NCBI RefSeq assembly: GCF_900091475.1 | Contig: NZ_FMIB01000002.1 | Span: 6,200,001 to 6,264,000 of the forward strand | Reading direction: 5' to 3' | DNA: 64,000 nt | Source of the DNA: Micromonospora chersina | Lineage (GTDB): Bacteria; Actinomycetota; Actinomycetes; Mycobacteriales; Micromonosporaceae | Part shown: positions 23,534-30,730 of the stretch, in pieces | Position numbering within the stretch: position 1 is the stretch's first letter | How the letters are laid out: each line of letters begins with the position of its first letter | Program-made: the position numbers and the translations under genes | Notes under the pieces: model-generated | The model's database searches: none | Told to the model about the DNA's origin: nothing | Seen by the model: only the letters and a program-made list of their open reading frames with translations

Positions 23534-25081
23534 ATGGCCCTCGGCGCCACGTTCGCCGCGCTGCGCCACCGCAACTACCGCATCTGGGCCGCGGCCGGAT
23601 TCGTGTCGGTCATCGGTACCTGGATGCAGGTCCTCGGCGTCAACTGGTTCGTGCTGGCCGAGACCGGATCGGCCACCTCGATGGGGTTCACCGTCCTGCT
23701 CCAGGCCCTGCCCACGCTGGTGCTCAGCGTCTGGGGTGGCGCGCTCGCCGACCGCGTGCCCGCCAAGCCGCTGCTGATCGGCGCCCAGGCCGCCCACGCG
23801 CTGCTCGCCGCCGGGCTGGCCGTGGTCGCCGTCACGGGCGCCGGCGGCCTCCCGGCCATCTACGCGATCTCGCTGGCCACCGGGGCCGTGTCGGCGATCG
23901 AGGGTCCGGTGATGGGCCGCTGGGCCTCCACGCTGGTCGACCGGGACAGCCTCGGCAACGCCCTCGCGCTCGGCTCGCTGACCAACTCCGCCGGGCGGAT
24001 CCTCGGCATGAGCCTCGGCGCCGTCGTGGTCGCCGCCGTCGGTCCCGCGCTGCTCTTCGCCGCGAACGCCGCCAGCTTCGTCGCGGTCGTCGTGGCGCTG
24101 TTCGCCGTACGCGAGGGGGAGCGGCACGCCGGTGCGGCCGCGCCCGCCGAGGCGGCGCCGGCCGACGGCGGCATCCGGGCCGGTTTCCGCTACCTGCTGG
24201 GCCAGCCGGTGGTGCTGGTGGCCCTGGCGCTCTCCTTCGTGCTGGGCAGCCTGGGCCGCAACTACCAGGTGACCATGGCCGCGATGAGCGACGGGCCGCT
24301 GCACGGCGGCGCGTCCGGCTACGGCTTCCTCTCCACGGTCTTCGCCGTCGGCACGGTGCTCGGCGCCCTGTTCGCGGCCCGCCGCGCGGAGCTGAGCTAC
24401 GCGGTGCTGGTCGGGGCCGGCCTGCTGGCCAGCGGACTGCAGATCGTCGCGGGGCTGGCCCCGGGCACGCTGAGCTTCGCCGCGGTGATCCTGCCGGTGG
24501 CGGCCGCGGCGGTGGTCATCGACACCACTGTCGGCGCCCGGGCCCAGCTCGACACCGACTACGCCATGCGCGGGCGGGTGCTGGCCGCCCTGGCGGTCAC
24601 CGGCTCGGTATCGGCGGCCGTGGGCGCGCCGCTGCTCGGGTGGCTCGCCGAGCACGCCGGCCCCCGGCAGACCCTGGTGCTGGCCGGCACGGTCACCGCC
24701 GTCGCCACCGCGGCGGCCGGGGTGGCCCTGGACCGGCTGCGCGAGCGCAGGCTGGCGCACCGGCTCACCCGCGTCCTGGCGGTGCCTGCCGCGCGCCCGG
24801 TCCGCCGGGCCGCCGCGACCGCCGCCCGGGTCGTCCGCCCGGCCGGTGCGGGTCTGGTCGCCGCGACCGCCGTGGCGCTGCCCCGCCCGACGGTGTTGGC
24901 CGGCGCGTCACCGGTGGCGCTGCCGGGCGCGCGTCGCGGCGCCGGCCGGCTCCGGTCGGGCCGGGCCGCCCGCGCGGCCCAGGACTGCGCGGGCTGCGCG
25001 CCGCACCGGGGCCGTCGCCGCTCCCGGTGGACCGGGCTGCGGTCGCCGTTCGCGCACCGCGACGGCTGCCCCGCCGCCTGA
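23534..25081 (+). CDS. MFS transporter (EntS-like) with long basic C-terminal tail
   Basis: 515 residues from ATG 23534 (GGGGAAA upstream). Residues ~10-400 contain the 10-12 hydrophobic helices of the MFS_3/enterobactin-exporter type, opening with FAALRHRNYRIWAAAGFVSVIG and the loop motif GGALADRVPAKPLL. From about residue 405 there is a ~105-residue tail rich in Arg, Ala, Pro and Gly with a CAGC pair; it has no helix pattern and is unusual for the family. Probably exports a small molecule such as a siderophore or drug. A frameshift cannot be excluded as the origin of the tail, but the frame is open to the stop. Confidence 0.9.
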   Translation: MALGATFAALRHRNYRIWAAAGFVSVIGTWMQVLGVNWFVLAETGSATSMGFTVLLQALPTLVLSVWGGALADRVPAKPLLIGAQAAHALLAAGLAVVAVTGAGGLPAIYAISLATGAVSAIEGPVMGRWASTLVDRDSLGNALALGSLTNSAGRILGMSLGAVVVAAVGPALLFAANAASFVAVVVALFAVREGERHAGAAAPAEAAPADGGIRAGFRYLLGQPVVLVALALSFVLGSLGRNYQVTMAAMSDGPLHGGASGYGFLSTVFAVGTVLGALFAARRAELSYAVLVGAGLLASGLQIVAGLAPGTLSFAAVILPVAAAAVVIDTTVGARAQLDTDYAMRGRVLAALAVTGSVSAAVGAPLLGWLAEHAGPRQTLVLAGTVTAVATAAAGVALDRLRERRLAHRLTRVLAVPAARPVRRAAATAARVVRPAGAGLVAATAVALPRPTVLAGASPVALPGARRGAGRLRSGRAARAAQDCAGCAPHRGRRRSRWTGLRSPFAHRDGCPAA

Positions 25082-25172
25082 CCCTGCCGGCTGACCAGGC
25101 GGCGACCGGCCGGGTGAGCGAGGTCATGCCGCCGCCCGGCCGCGCGGGGCCCGCCGGCGCGAAGATCGTCAC

Positions 25173-25178
25173 TACGCT
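25173..25178 (+). promoter_or_regulatory. -10 element of the small membrane protein gene (leaderless)
   Basis: TACGCT at 25173-25178 ends 6 bases before ATG 25185 and there is no Shine-Dalgarno, indicating a leaderless transcript. Confidence 0.5.
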
Positions 25179-25184
25179 GCGGGC

Positions 25185-25697
25185 ATGGACGTCGAGGTAC
25201 GCCTCCGGCGCATCCGCCGGTGGCTCTGGGTCGTGGTGGTGGGTCTGTTCCTCAGCGGGGTGACCGCGTTCCCGCTGGAGCCGGAGGTGCGCTGGCTGCT
25301 CCGGGCGCTCGATCCGTTCGCCGGGCAGTTCCCGGCGCTGGTGGCGTGGATCGAGCGCGTCCACACCGGACTGGTCGAGACCGGCGAGCGCTACCCGTTC
25401 ATGCTCTACGGCACCGACTGGCTCGCCTTCGCGCACCTGGTGCTCGCGGTGGCGTTCTGGGGGCCGCTGCGCGACCCGGTGCGCAACGTCTGGGTGGTGC
25501 AGGTCGGCATGATCGCCTGCGCCGGGATCGTGCCGCTGGCGCTGATCTGCGGGCCGGTGCGGGACATCCCCTGGTTCTGGACGCTTGTCGACCTCTCCTT
25601 CGCGGTGGGCGCGTTCCCGCCGCTGTGGTTCGCGTACCGGCACATCCGGGCGATCGAGGCGACGGCCCCGGCACCGGCCACCCCGGTGGCGGCCTGA
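25185..25697 (+). CDS. Conserved hypothetical membrane protein
   Basis: 170 residues with four membrane helices: LWVVVVGLFLSGVTAFPL, DWLAFAHLVLAVAFWGPL, VWVVQVGMIACAGIVPLAL and FWTLVDLSFAVGAFPPLWFA. Between helices 1 and 2 lies an outside loop with a conserved-looking ERYPFMLYGTDW. Not recognised as a named family; similar lone four-helix proteins occur in actinobacteria and bacteroidetes. Transcribed alone from its own leaderless promoter. Function unknown. Confidence 0.8.
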   Translation: MDVEVRLRRIRRWLWVVVVGLFLSGVTAFPLEPEVRWLLRALDPFAGQFPALVAWIERVHTGLVETGERYPFMLYGTDWLAFAHLVLAVAFWGPLRDPVRNVWVVQVGMIACAGIVPLALICGPVRDIPWFWTLVDLSFAVGAFPPLWFAYRHIRAIEATAPAPATPVAA

Positions 25698-25742
25698 CCG
25701 GCCGGGGCCCGCTCCCAGGGTGGTGGAGCGGGCCCCGGCCGG
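25698..25742. terminator. Bidirectional terminator, perfect 18-bp arms
   Basis: CCGGCCGGGGCCCGCTCC (25698-25715) pairs perfectly with 25725-25742 around a 9-base loop. It begins right after the stop of the small membrane protein gene and ends 7 bases from the stop of the convergent M1 peptidase. Confidence 0.85.
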
Positions 25743-25749
25743 GGGCCGG

Positions 25750-27306
25750 TCAGCGGTCGAGCAGCTCGTGGGCCGCCCGGATCGCGGTCCACGACTTCGG
25801 CGGTGCCGGGGCCACCGCGACCCGTGCGGCGGCGGCCGGCTCCGGGCGCCCGGCGGTGAACAGCCAGGTGGTGAAGACCGCGTCGAGGTCCCGGCCGGAG
25901 ATCCGCTCGGCGAGCGCCTGGAACTGGGCGATCGTGCCGTTGCCGTAGCGGTGCTCGGTGGTCCAGGCCGGCAGGATCCGGAAGAACGCCTCGTCGCCGA
26001 CGGCCAGCCGGATCTGGTGCAGCGCCATGGCGCCCCGGTCGTAGACGGCGTCGGCGAAGACGTCGCCGGCGCCCGGGTCACCGGGGAGGACCTGCCAGAA
26101 CTCCGAGTCGGCCGGGTAGGAGGCGTAGGTGAAGTCGAAGAGCTCCTGGGCGGTGCCCTCGCCCTGCTCCTCCGACCAGAGCCACTCGGCGTACGAGGCG
26201 AAGCCCTCGTTCAGCCAGATGTGGCGCCAGTCGGCCACCGAGACCGAGTCGCCGAACCACTGGTGGGCGTTCTCGTGCACCACCACGTACGTGTTGGAGC
26301 CGCGCCGCCAGAAGCCGGGGCCGTAGACCGGGCGGCCCTGCGTCTCCAGGGCGAAGCCGAACCCGTCGATCGGGCCGGCCACGCCGCCCTGCGCCTCGAA
26401 CGGGTACGGCCCGAACACCCCGCTCTCCCAGTCGACGACCTCGGCGGTGCGCTCGATGCTGGCCCGGGCGGCCGGCGCGCGCTCGCCCAGCGTGGTGCTG
26501 TACGCGTTCACCACCGGCTGCCCGTTCGGCGCGGTGTCGGTGACGATGTCGTACTGCCCGATGGCCAGGAACGCCTGGTAGGTGGCGCCGGGCTTGACGC
26601 TGCGCCAGCTCCACCGGGTGCGGTTGCCGGCCTCGGGCAGCGGGGCGCGGGGCTGCACCCCGTTGCTGACCACCTCGACGCCGGTCGGCACCGAGACGGA
26701 GATGTCCCAGGTGGCCTTGTCGGTCGGGTGGTCGTTGCTGGGATACCACCACCAGGCCGACTCGGGCTCGTTGACGGCGAGCGCGCCGTCGGCGACGCGC
26801 GTCCAGCCCGTGTAGCCCTGGACCAGGGTCTCCGACGGGACGCCGGCGTACTTCACCACGACGGTGAGCTGCTGTCCCTTGAGGACCGGCCGGGGCGGGG
26901 TGACCACCAGCTCGTGCGCGCCCTCGCGGGCGAAGCCGGCCGACCAGCCGTTGACCCGGACCGACTCGACGTCGAGGGCGAAGTCGAGGTTGAACCGGGA
27001 CAGGTCCTGGATGGCGGTGGCGAGGAGGGTGGTGGTGCCGCTGAGCCGGTCGGTGGCCGGCTCGTAGCGCAGCCGGATGTCGTAGTGGCCGACGTCGTAG
27101 CCGCCGTTGCCGTAGTCGGGGAAGTAGCTGTCGCCGAGCCCGGGGCTGCCCGGGGACGGGGTGGCCGCCGCGGGCTTCTTCGGCCGGCCCCAGCCCGGTA
27201 GGGCGGCCTGGCCGGGGGCGCCGGTCACGACGGTGCCGGCGGTGGTGACGGTCAGGGCGGCGATGGCCGCCGTGAGAGCGCGTCGCACGGGGTGGACTCC
27301 CTCCAT
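25750..27306 (-). CDS. Secreted M1 family metallopeptidase
   Basis: 518 residues from ATG 27306; GTG 27288 (MRRALTAAIAALTV), which has GGAGGG upstream, is an equally plausible start. A signal peptide ends near GAPGQAALP. The zinc site is HENAH (near residues 343-347) with the third ligand Glu in NEGFASYAEWL about 20 residues on. The substrate motif that is GAMEN in most M1 enzymes reads FALET here, as in a secreted actinobacterial subgroup. Shorter than full aminopeptidase N (~850) because it lacks the C-terminal helical domain. Likely an extracellular aminopeptidase. Divergent from the SGNH lipase. Confidence 0.92.
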   Translation of the reverse strand: MEGVHPVRRALTAAIAALTVTTAGTVVTGAPGQAALPGWGRPKKPAAATPSPGSPGLGDSYFPDYGNGGYDVGHYDIRLRYEPATDRLSGTTTLLATAIQDLSRFNLDFALDVESVRVNGWSAGFAREGAHELVVTPPRPVLKGQQLTVVVKYAGVPSETLVQGYTGWTRVADGALAVNEPESAWWWYPSNDHPTDKATWDISVSVPTGVEVVSNGVQPRAPLPEAGNRTRWSWRSVKPGATYQAFLAIGQYDIVTDTAPNGQPVVNAYSTTLGERAPAARASIERTAEVVDWESGVFGPYPFEAQGGVAGPIDGFGFALETQGRPVYGPGFWRRGSNTYVVVHENAHQWFGDSVSVADWRHIWLNEGFASYAEWLWSEEQGEGTAQELFDFTYASYPADSEFWQVLPGDPGAGDVFADAVYDRGAMALHQIRLAVGDEAFFRILPAWTTEHRYGNGTIAQFQALAERISGRDLDAVFTTWLFTAGRPEPAAAARVAVAPAPPKSWTAIRAAHELLDR

Positions 27307-27376
27307 CGGGGTGTACGCACCGCCAAACTAATCGACGTTTGTGAACGCGTCTGCCCCCGATGGCGAGCGAGCGCTA

Positions 27377-27405
27377 TTCAATTTATGGCAATGTTTCGAT
27401 AGGAT
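27377..27405 (+). promoter_or_regulatory. Candidate promoter of the SGNH lipase gene
   Basis: TTCAAT (27377-27382) and TAGGAT (27400-27405) are 17 bp apart in a stretch (about 27320-27420) that is far more AT-rich than the rest of the window, 84 bases before the lipase ATG. Confidence 0.45.
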
Positions 27406-27488
27406 TACCGACTAGTAACAAGCACCCACCCTCTGGCCACGCGCGCGGTCAACGGGCTCCACCACCCCTGTCCCGTGGAGGTCCTGTG

Positions 27489-28274
27489 ATGTCCCGTCGC
27501 GTCCGCACCGCCCTGTCCGCGCTGCTCGCGGCCGTCCTCGGCGCCGTGCTCGCCCCCGGCGTCGCCAAGGCGGCAACCGTCAACTACGTCGCCCTCGGCG
27601 ACTCCTACTCCTCCGGTGTCGGGGCCGGCCCGTACGACCTCTCCACCTGCCTGCGCAGCCAGAAGTCGGACGCCCCGCTCTGGGCCGCCGCGCACGCGGT
27701 CACCAGCTTCCGGTTCCCGGCCTGCGGCGGCGCGGTCACCGCCGACGTCATCAACAGCCAGGTGAACTCGCTGAGCACCGGCACCACACTGGTCACCGTC
27801 ACCATCGGCGGCAATGACGCCGGCTTCGCGGACGTCATCACCAGTTGCCGGTTCGGCAGCACCTCGTCCTGCGAGAGCGCCGTCAACGACTCCCGGGCCT
27901 TCGCCACCAGCACCCTGCCCGGCCGGCTCGACAACACCTACGCCGCCATCCGGAACCGGGCGCCCAACGCCCGGCTGGTGGTGCTCGGCTACCCGCGGCT
28001 GTTCGAGACGAACTACTGCGGCCTGCTGGCCATGAGCACCTACAAGCGGACCATCCTCAACCAGGCCGCCGACCTGCTCGCCACGGTGATCGCCGACCGG
28101 GCCCGGGCGGCCGGGGCCACCTTCGTCGACGCCCGGCCGTACTTCGCCGGCCACGGCGTCTGCGCCGCCGACCCGTGGATCAACGACGTGAGCGGGCTCG
28201 TCGAGGCGTACCACCCGGACGCCGACGGCTACCGCTACGGCTACCTGGCCGCGCTGACGGCCGCCATCGGCTGA
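27489..28274 (+). CDS. Secreted SGNH-type lipase/esterase
   Basis: 261 residues from ATG 27489, GGAGG 8 bases upstream; the longer frame (27360) is rejected. Signal peptide with twin-helix hydrophobic core LSALLAAVLGAVLAPGVAKA. Block I is GDSYSSG with the nucleophile Ser39, block III is IGGNDAGF with the oxyanion Asn, and block V carries Asp-x-x-His-like AYHPDADGY near residue 241. Several cysteines fit disulfides. Closely resembles the small Streptomyces SGNH lipases (S. rimosus/S. coelicolor type). Acts outside the cell on short or long acyl esters. Confidence 0.93.
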   Translation: MSRRVRTALSALLAAVLGAVLAPGVAKAATVNYVALGDSYSSGVGAGPYDLSTCLRSQKSDAPLWAAAHAVTSFRFPACGGAVTADVINSQVNSLSTGTTLVTVTIGGNDAGFADVITSCRFGSTSSCESAVNDSRAFATSTLPGRLDNTYAAIRNRAPNARLVVLGYPRLFETNYCGLLAMSTYKRTILNQAADLLATVIADRARAAGATFVDARPYFAGHGVCAADPWINDVSGLVEAYHPDADGYRYGYLAALTAAIG

Positions 28275-28285
28275 CCCGACGCGAC

Positions 28286-28320
28286 GGCGGCCGGCGGTCC
28301 GCGATGGACCGCCGGCCGCC
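28286..28320. terminator. Bidirectional terminator, perfect 15-bp arms
   Basis: GGCGGCCGGCGGTCC (28286-28300) / GGACCGCCGGCCGCC (28306-28320) with loop GCGAT, between the convergent lipase and MFS genes. Confidence 0.85.
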
Positions 28321-28332
28321 TGCCGCCGCCGG

Positions 28333-29793
28333 TCAGCGCGCCGGCACCAGCTCGCCCGTCAGCTCCGGCTCGGTGCCGCGCACCGCCGGCCCGGTGTGCC
28401 GCCCCCGCGCCGCCCGCCGCCCGGAGGGCACCGCCAGGGCGGCCAGCGCGGCGGCCAGGGAGATGCCGGTGAGCAGCAGGAAGCCCATGGTGAACCCGGC
28501 CTCGCGGGGCAGCCCGCTCGCCTGCGGGTGCGCCGTGATCACGGTGCTGGCCACCGCGGCGCCGATCGCGCCGCCGATGGTGCGGATGTTGGCGTTCATG
28601 CCGGTCGCCACGCCGGTCTGCCCGGCCGGCACGTTGGCCACGATGAGGTTGGCCATCGAGGCGAAGGCCAGCCCGATGCCGAGCCCGACGAGGCCCCCGG
28701 CCACGCCGATCTCCCAGCGGGTGTCGTGCGCGACGGTCAGCATGGCGGCGGCGAGCACGTTGAACACGGCGCCCGTGGCCAGTTGCGCCTTGGCGCTGAA
28801 TCGGGCCGCCAGCCGGCCGGCGACGAGACCGGCCACGAACATGCCGACCAGCATGGGCAGCATCAGCAGGCCGGCCTGGGTGATACTCGCGCCGAAGCCG
28901 TACCCGGCGCTGGTCGGGATCTGCACGAACTGCGGCAGGAAGGCGTAGACGGCGAACATCGAGGCGCCGTACAGCAGGGCGACCAGGTTCGTCGTCCAGA
29001 CCGCGGGCAGGCGCATCATCCGCATGTCGATGAGCGGGTTCGCCGAGCGTGCCTCGGCCACCAGCCAGCCGGCCAGGAGCACGCCGGCGAGCACCAGCAG
29101 GCCGGTCACCCGGCCGGAGGTCCAGCCCCAGGCCGCGCCCTTGCTGACGGGCAGCAGCAGCGCCACGAGCCAGCCGGAGAGGAGCAGGGTGGCCGCCCAG
29201 TTGACGCGGCCGGGGGTACGCACCGGCGACTCCGGCACGAACCGGTGCGCCGCGAGCGCGGTGAGGCCGACGACGACCATCGGGATCCAGAACAGCCAGC
29301 GGTAGCCGAGGGTGGCGACGATGGGCCCGGCCAGCACGACGCCGAGGCCACCGCCGGCGGCGACGATCGCCGAGATGGCCGCGACGGCCGAACTGACCCG
29401 GGCCGCGGGGAACTCGTCGCGGATGATGCCGAACGAGAGCGGGAACACGGCGCCGCCGATGCCCTGGACGACCCGGGCGACGATGAGCATGCCGATGTTC
29501 GGGGCGACGGCCGCCAGCAGGCAACCCAGCGCGAGCGCGGCGAGGGAGACGACGAGCGTCCGCTCCTTGCCGACCATGTCGCCGATCCGGCCGAGGACCG
29601 GCGTGAAGATCGACGCGGACAGCAGGTACGCGGTCAGCACCCAGGTCACGGTGTTCTGCGAGGTGTGCAGGTCGTGCTGGATGGTGGGCAGCACCGGGGT
29701 GATCAGCGACTGGAGCATCGCGAAGAAGCCGGCGCCGGCCGCGAGGACGAGGAAGGTCAACCGGCGCGGGTCGCGCCGGACGGTGTCGATCAC
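28333..29793 (-). CDS. MFS multidrug exporter, DHA2 (EmrB/QacA) family
   Basis: 486 residues from GTG 29793 with CGGGAG upstream; the frame opening at 30069 runs through the operators and the divergent TetR start and is rejected. About 14 membrane helices, motif A LGRIGDMVGKERTL and motif C-like AGGGLGVVLAGPIVA. Proton-driven drug export. Divergent from a TetR gene with three repeated operators between them, the usual arrangement of a TetR-controlled efflux pump. Confidence 0.94.
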   Translation of the reverse strand: MIDTVRRDPRRLTFLVLAAGAGFFAMLQSLITPVLPTIQHDLHTSQNTVTWVLTAYLLSASIFTPVLGRIGDMVGKERTLVVSLAALALGCLLAAVAPNIGMLIVARVVQGIGGAVFPLSFGIIRDEFPAARVSSAVAAISAIVAAGGGLGVVLAGPIVATLGYRWLFWIPMVVVGLTALAAHRFVPESPVRTPGRVNWAATLLLSGWLVALLLPVSKGAAWGWTSGRVTGLLVLAGVLLAGWLVAEARSANPLIDMRMMRLPAVWTTNLVALLYGASMFAVYAFLPQFVQIPTSAGYGFGASITQAGLLMLPMLVGMFVAGLVAGRLAARFSAKAQLATGAVFNVLAAAMLTVAHDTRWEIGVAGGLVGLGIGLAFASMANLIVANVPAGQTGVATGMNANIRTIGGAIGAAVASTVITAHPQASGLPREAGFTMGFLLLTGISLAAALAALAVPSGRRAARGRHTGPAVRGTEPELTGELVPAR

Positions 29794-29972
29794 GGAAATG
29801 ACTCCCGTTCGTGGGGCGAGGTGGTCCGGACGGGCCGCTCGCGCGGATCGGCGACGGTGGCGGCCCAGGGGGTGCTTCAGCGGTCTGCGGGCATGGTGGG
29901 ACCTCCCGGGTCCGATGTCTGGTTCGCCGGTCGCGGTGGGTGGGATCGGCGGGGAAGGCCGGAGTAAGCTAT

Positions 29973-30038
29973 CCGGAGGCAAGGCTCCGGTCAGTTCCGG
30001 AGGGGTGCCTCCACTAACGTAGCGGAGGGGTGCCTCCG
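29973..30038. promoter_or_regulatory. Three repeated TetR operator sites
   Basis: Site 1 CCGGAG-N6-CTCCGG (29973-29990); site 2 GGAGG-GGTG-CCTCC (29999-30012); site 3 CGGAGG-GGTG-CCTCCG (30023-30038). Sites 2 and 3 are near-identical and 25 bp apart, putting them on nearly the same DNA face. The set lies between the divergent MFS exporter and TetR genes. The GGAGG-N4-CCTCC form matches operators known for TetR proteins next to actinobacterial DHA2 pumps. Confidence 0.75.
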
Positions 30039-30055
30039 CTTGCAAGGGGAGAGGG

Positions 30056-30640
30056 GTGACGCCCGTCATGGCCAGCGCCGACCAGCTGGGCGACGTCTTC
30101 GCCCGCCGCCCGAAGCGGGCCGACGCCCGGCGGAACTACGACGCGCTGATCGCCGCCGCCCAGGAGGTGTTCGGCGAGTCCGGCGCCGGGGCCTCCCTGG
30201 AGGAGATCGCCCGGCGGGCCGGGGTGGGCATCGGCACCCTCTACCGGAACTTCCCGAAGCGGGCCGACCTGTTCGAGGCGGTCTACGTCGAGGAGGTGCG
30301 GGCCCTCAGCGCGTCCGCCGCCGACCTGGCCGGCCTCCCGCCGTGGGACGCCCTGGTCGCCTGGCTGCACCGGTTCGTCGCCTACGTCGGCACCAAGCGG
30401 GCCCTCGCCGAGGAGCTGGTGCACGACTCCGAGGTGTTCCGCAGCTGCCGCACCGAGATCTACGCCGCCGGCGAGCCGCTGCTGCGCCGCGCCCAGGAGG
30501 CCGGGGTGGCCCGGCCGGACGCCACCTTCGGCGACGTGGTGCGGCTGGTCAGCGGGATCATGGCGTACCAGTTCTTCGAGCCGGGCCAGCGCGACCGGGT
30601 GCTGGGCATCGCCCTGGACGGCCTGCGCGTGCCCCGCTGA
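30056..30640 (+). CDS. TetR family transcriptional regulator
   Basis: 194 residues from GTG 30056 (GGGGAGAGG just upstream; ATG 30068 is also possible). The HTH is clear: NYDALIAAAQEVFGESG and LEEIARRAGVGIGTLYRNFP. The C-terminal domain resembles the TetR_C group with SBP-like QFFEPGQRDRVLGIALDGL. Probably represses the divergent MFS pump and itself through the sites at 29973-30038. Confidence 0.95.
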   Translation: MTPVMASADQLGDVFARRPKRADARRNYDALIAAAQEVFGESGAGASLEEIARRAGVGIGTLYRNFPKRADLFEAVYVEEVRALSASAADLAGLPPWDALVAWLHRFVAYVGTKRALAEELVHDSEVFRSCRTEIYAAGEPLLRRAQEAGVARPDATFGDVVRLVSGIMAYQFFEPGQRDRVLGIALDGLRVPR

Positions 30641-30684
30641 CCGGGACGGTCCACGCGGGACTGTCGGGTTCCCCCGCGTTGCGC

Positions 30685-30711
30685 CGGGTGTCGACAATGG
30701 TGCGACACCCG
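30685..30711. promoter_or_regulatory. Palindrome upstream of the receptor-like gene
   Basis: CGGGTGTCG (30685-30693) / CGACACCCG (30703-30711), 9-bp perfect arms around ACAATGGTG, 20 bases before the receptor gene ATG. Could be an operator or a hairpin ending the TetR transcript. Confidence 0.4.
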
Positions 30712-30730
30712 CCGTGACCCGGAGGTGACG

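Noticed and set aside
30725..30730. GTG start for the receptor-like gene
   Set aside because: It shares a base with the GGAGG that serves ATG 30731.
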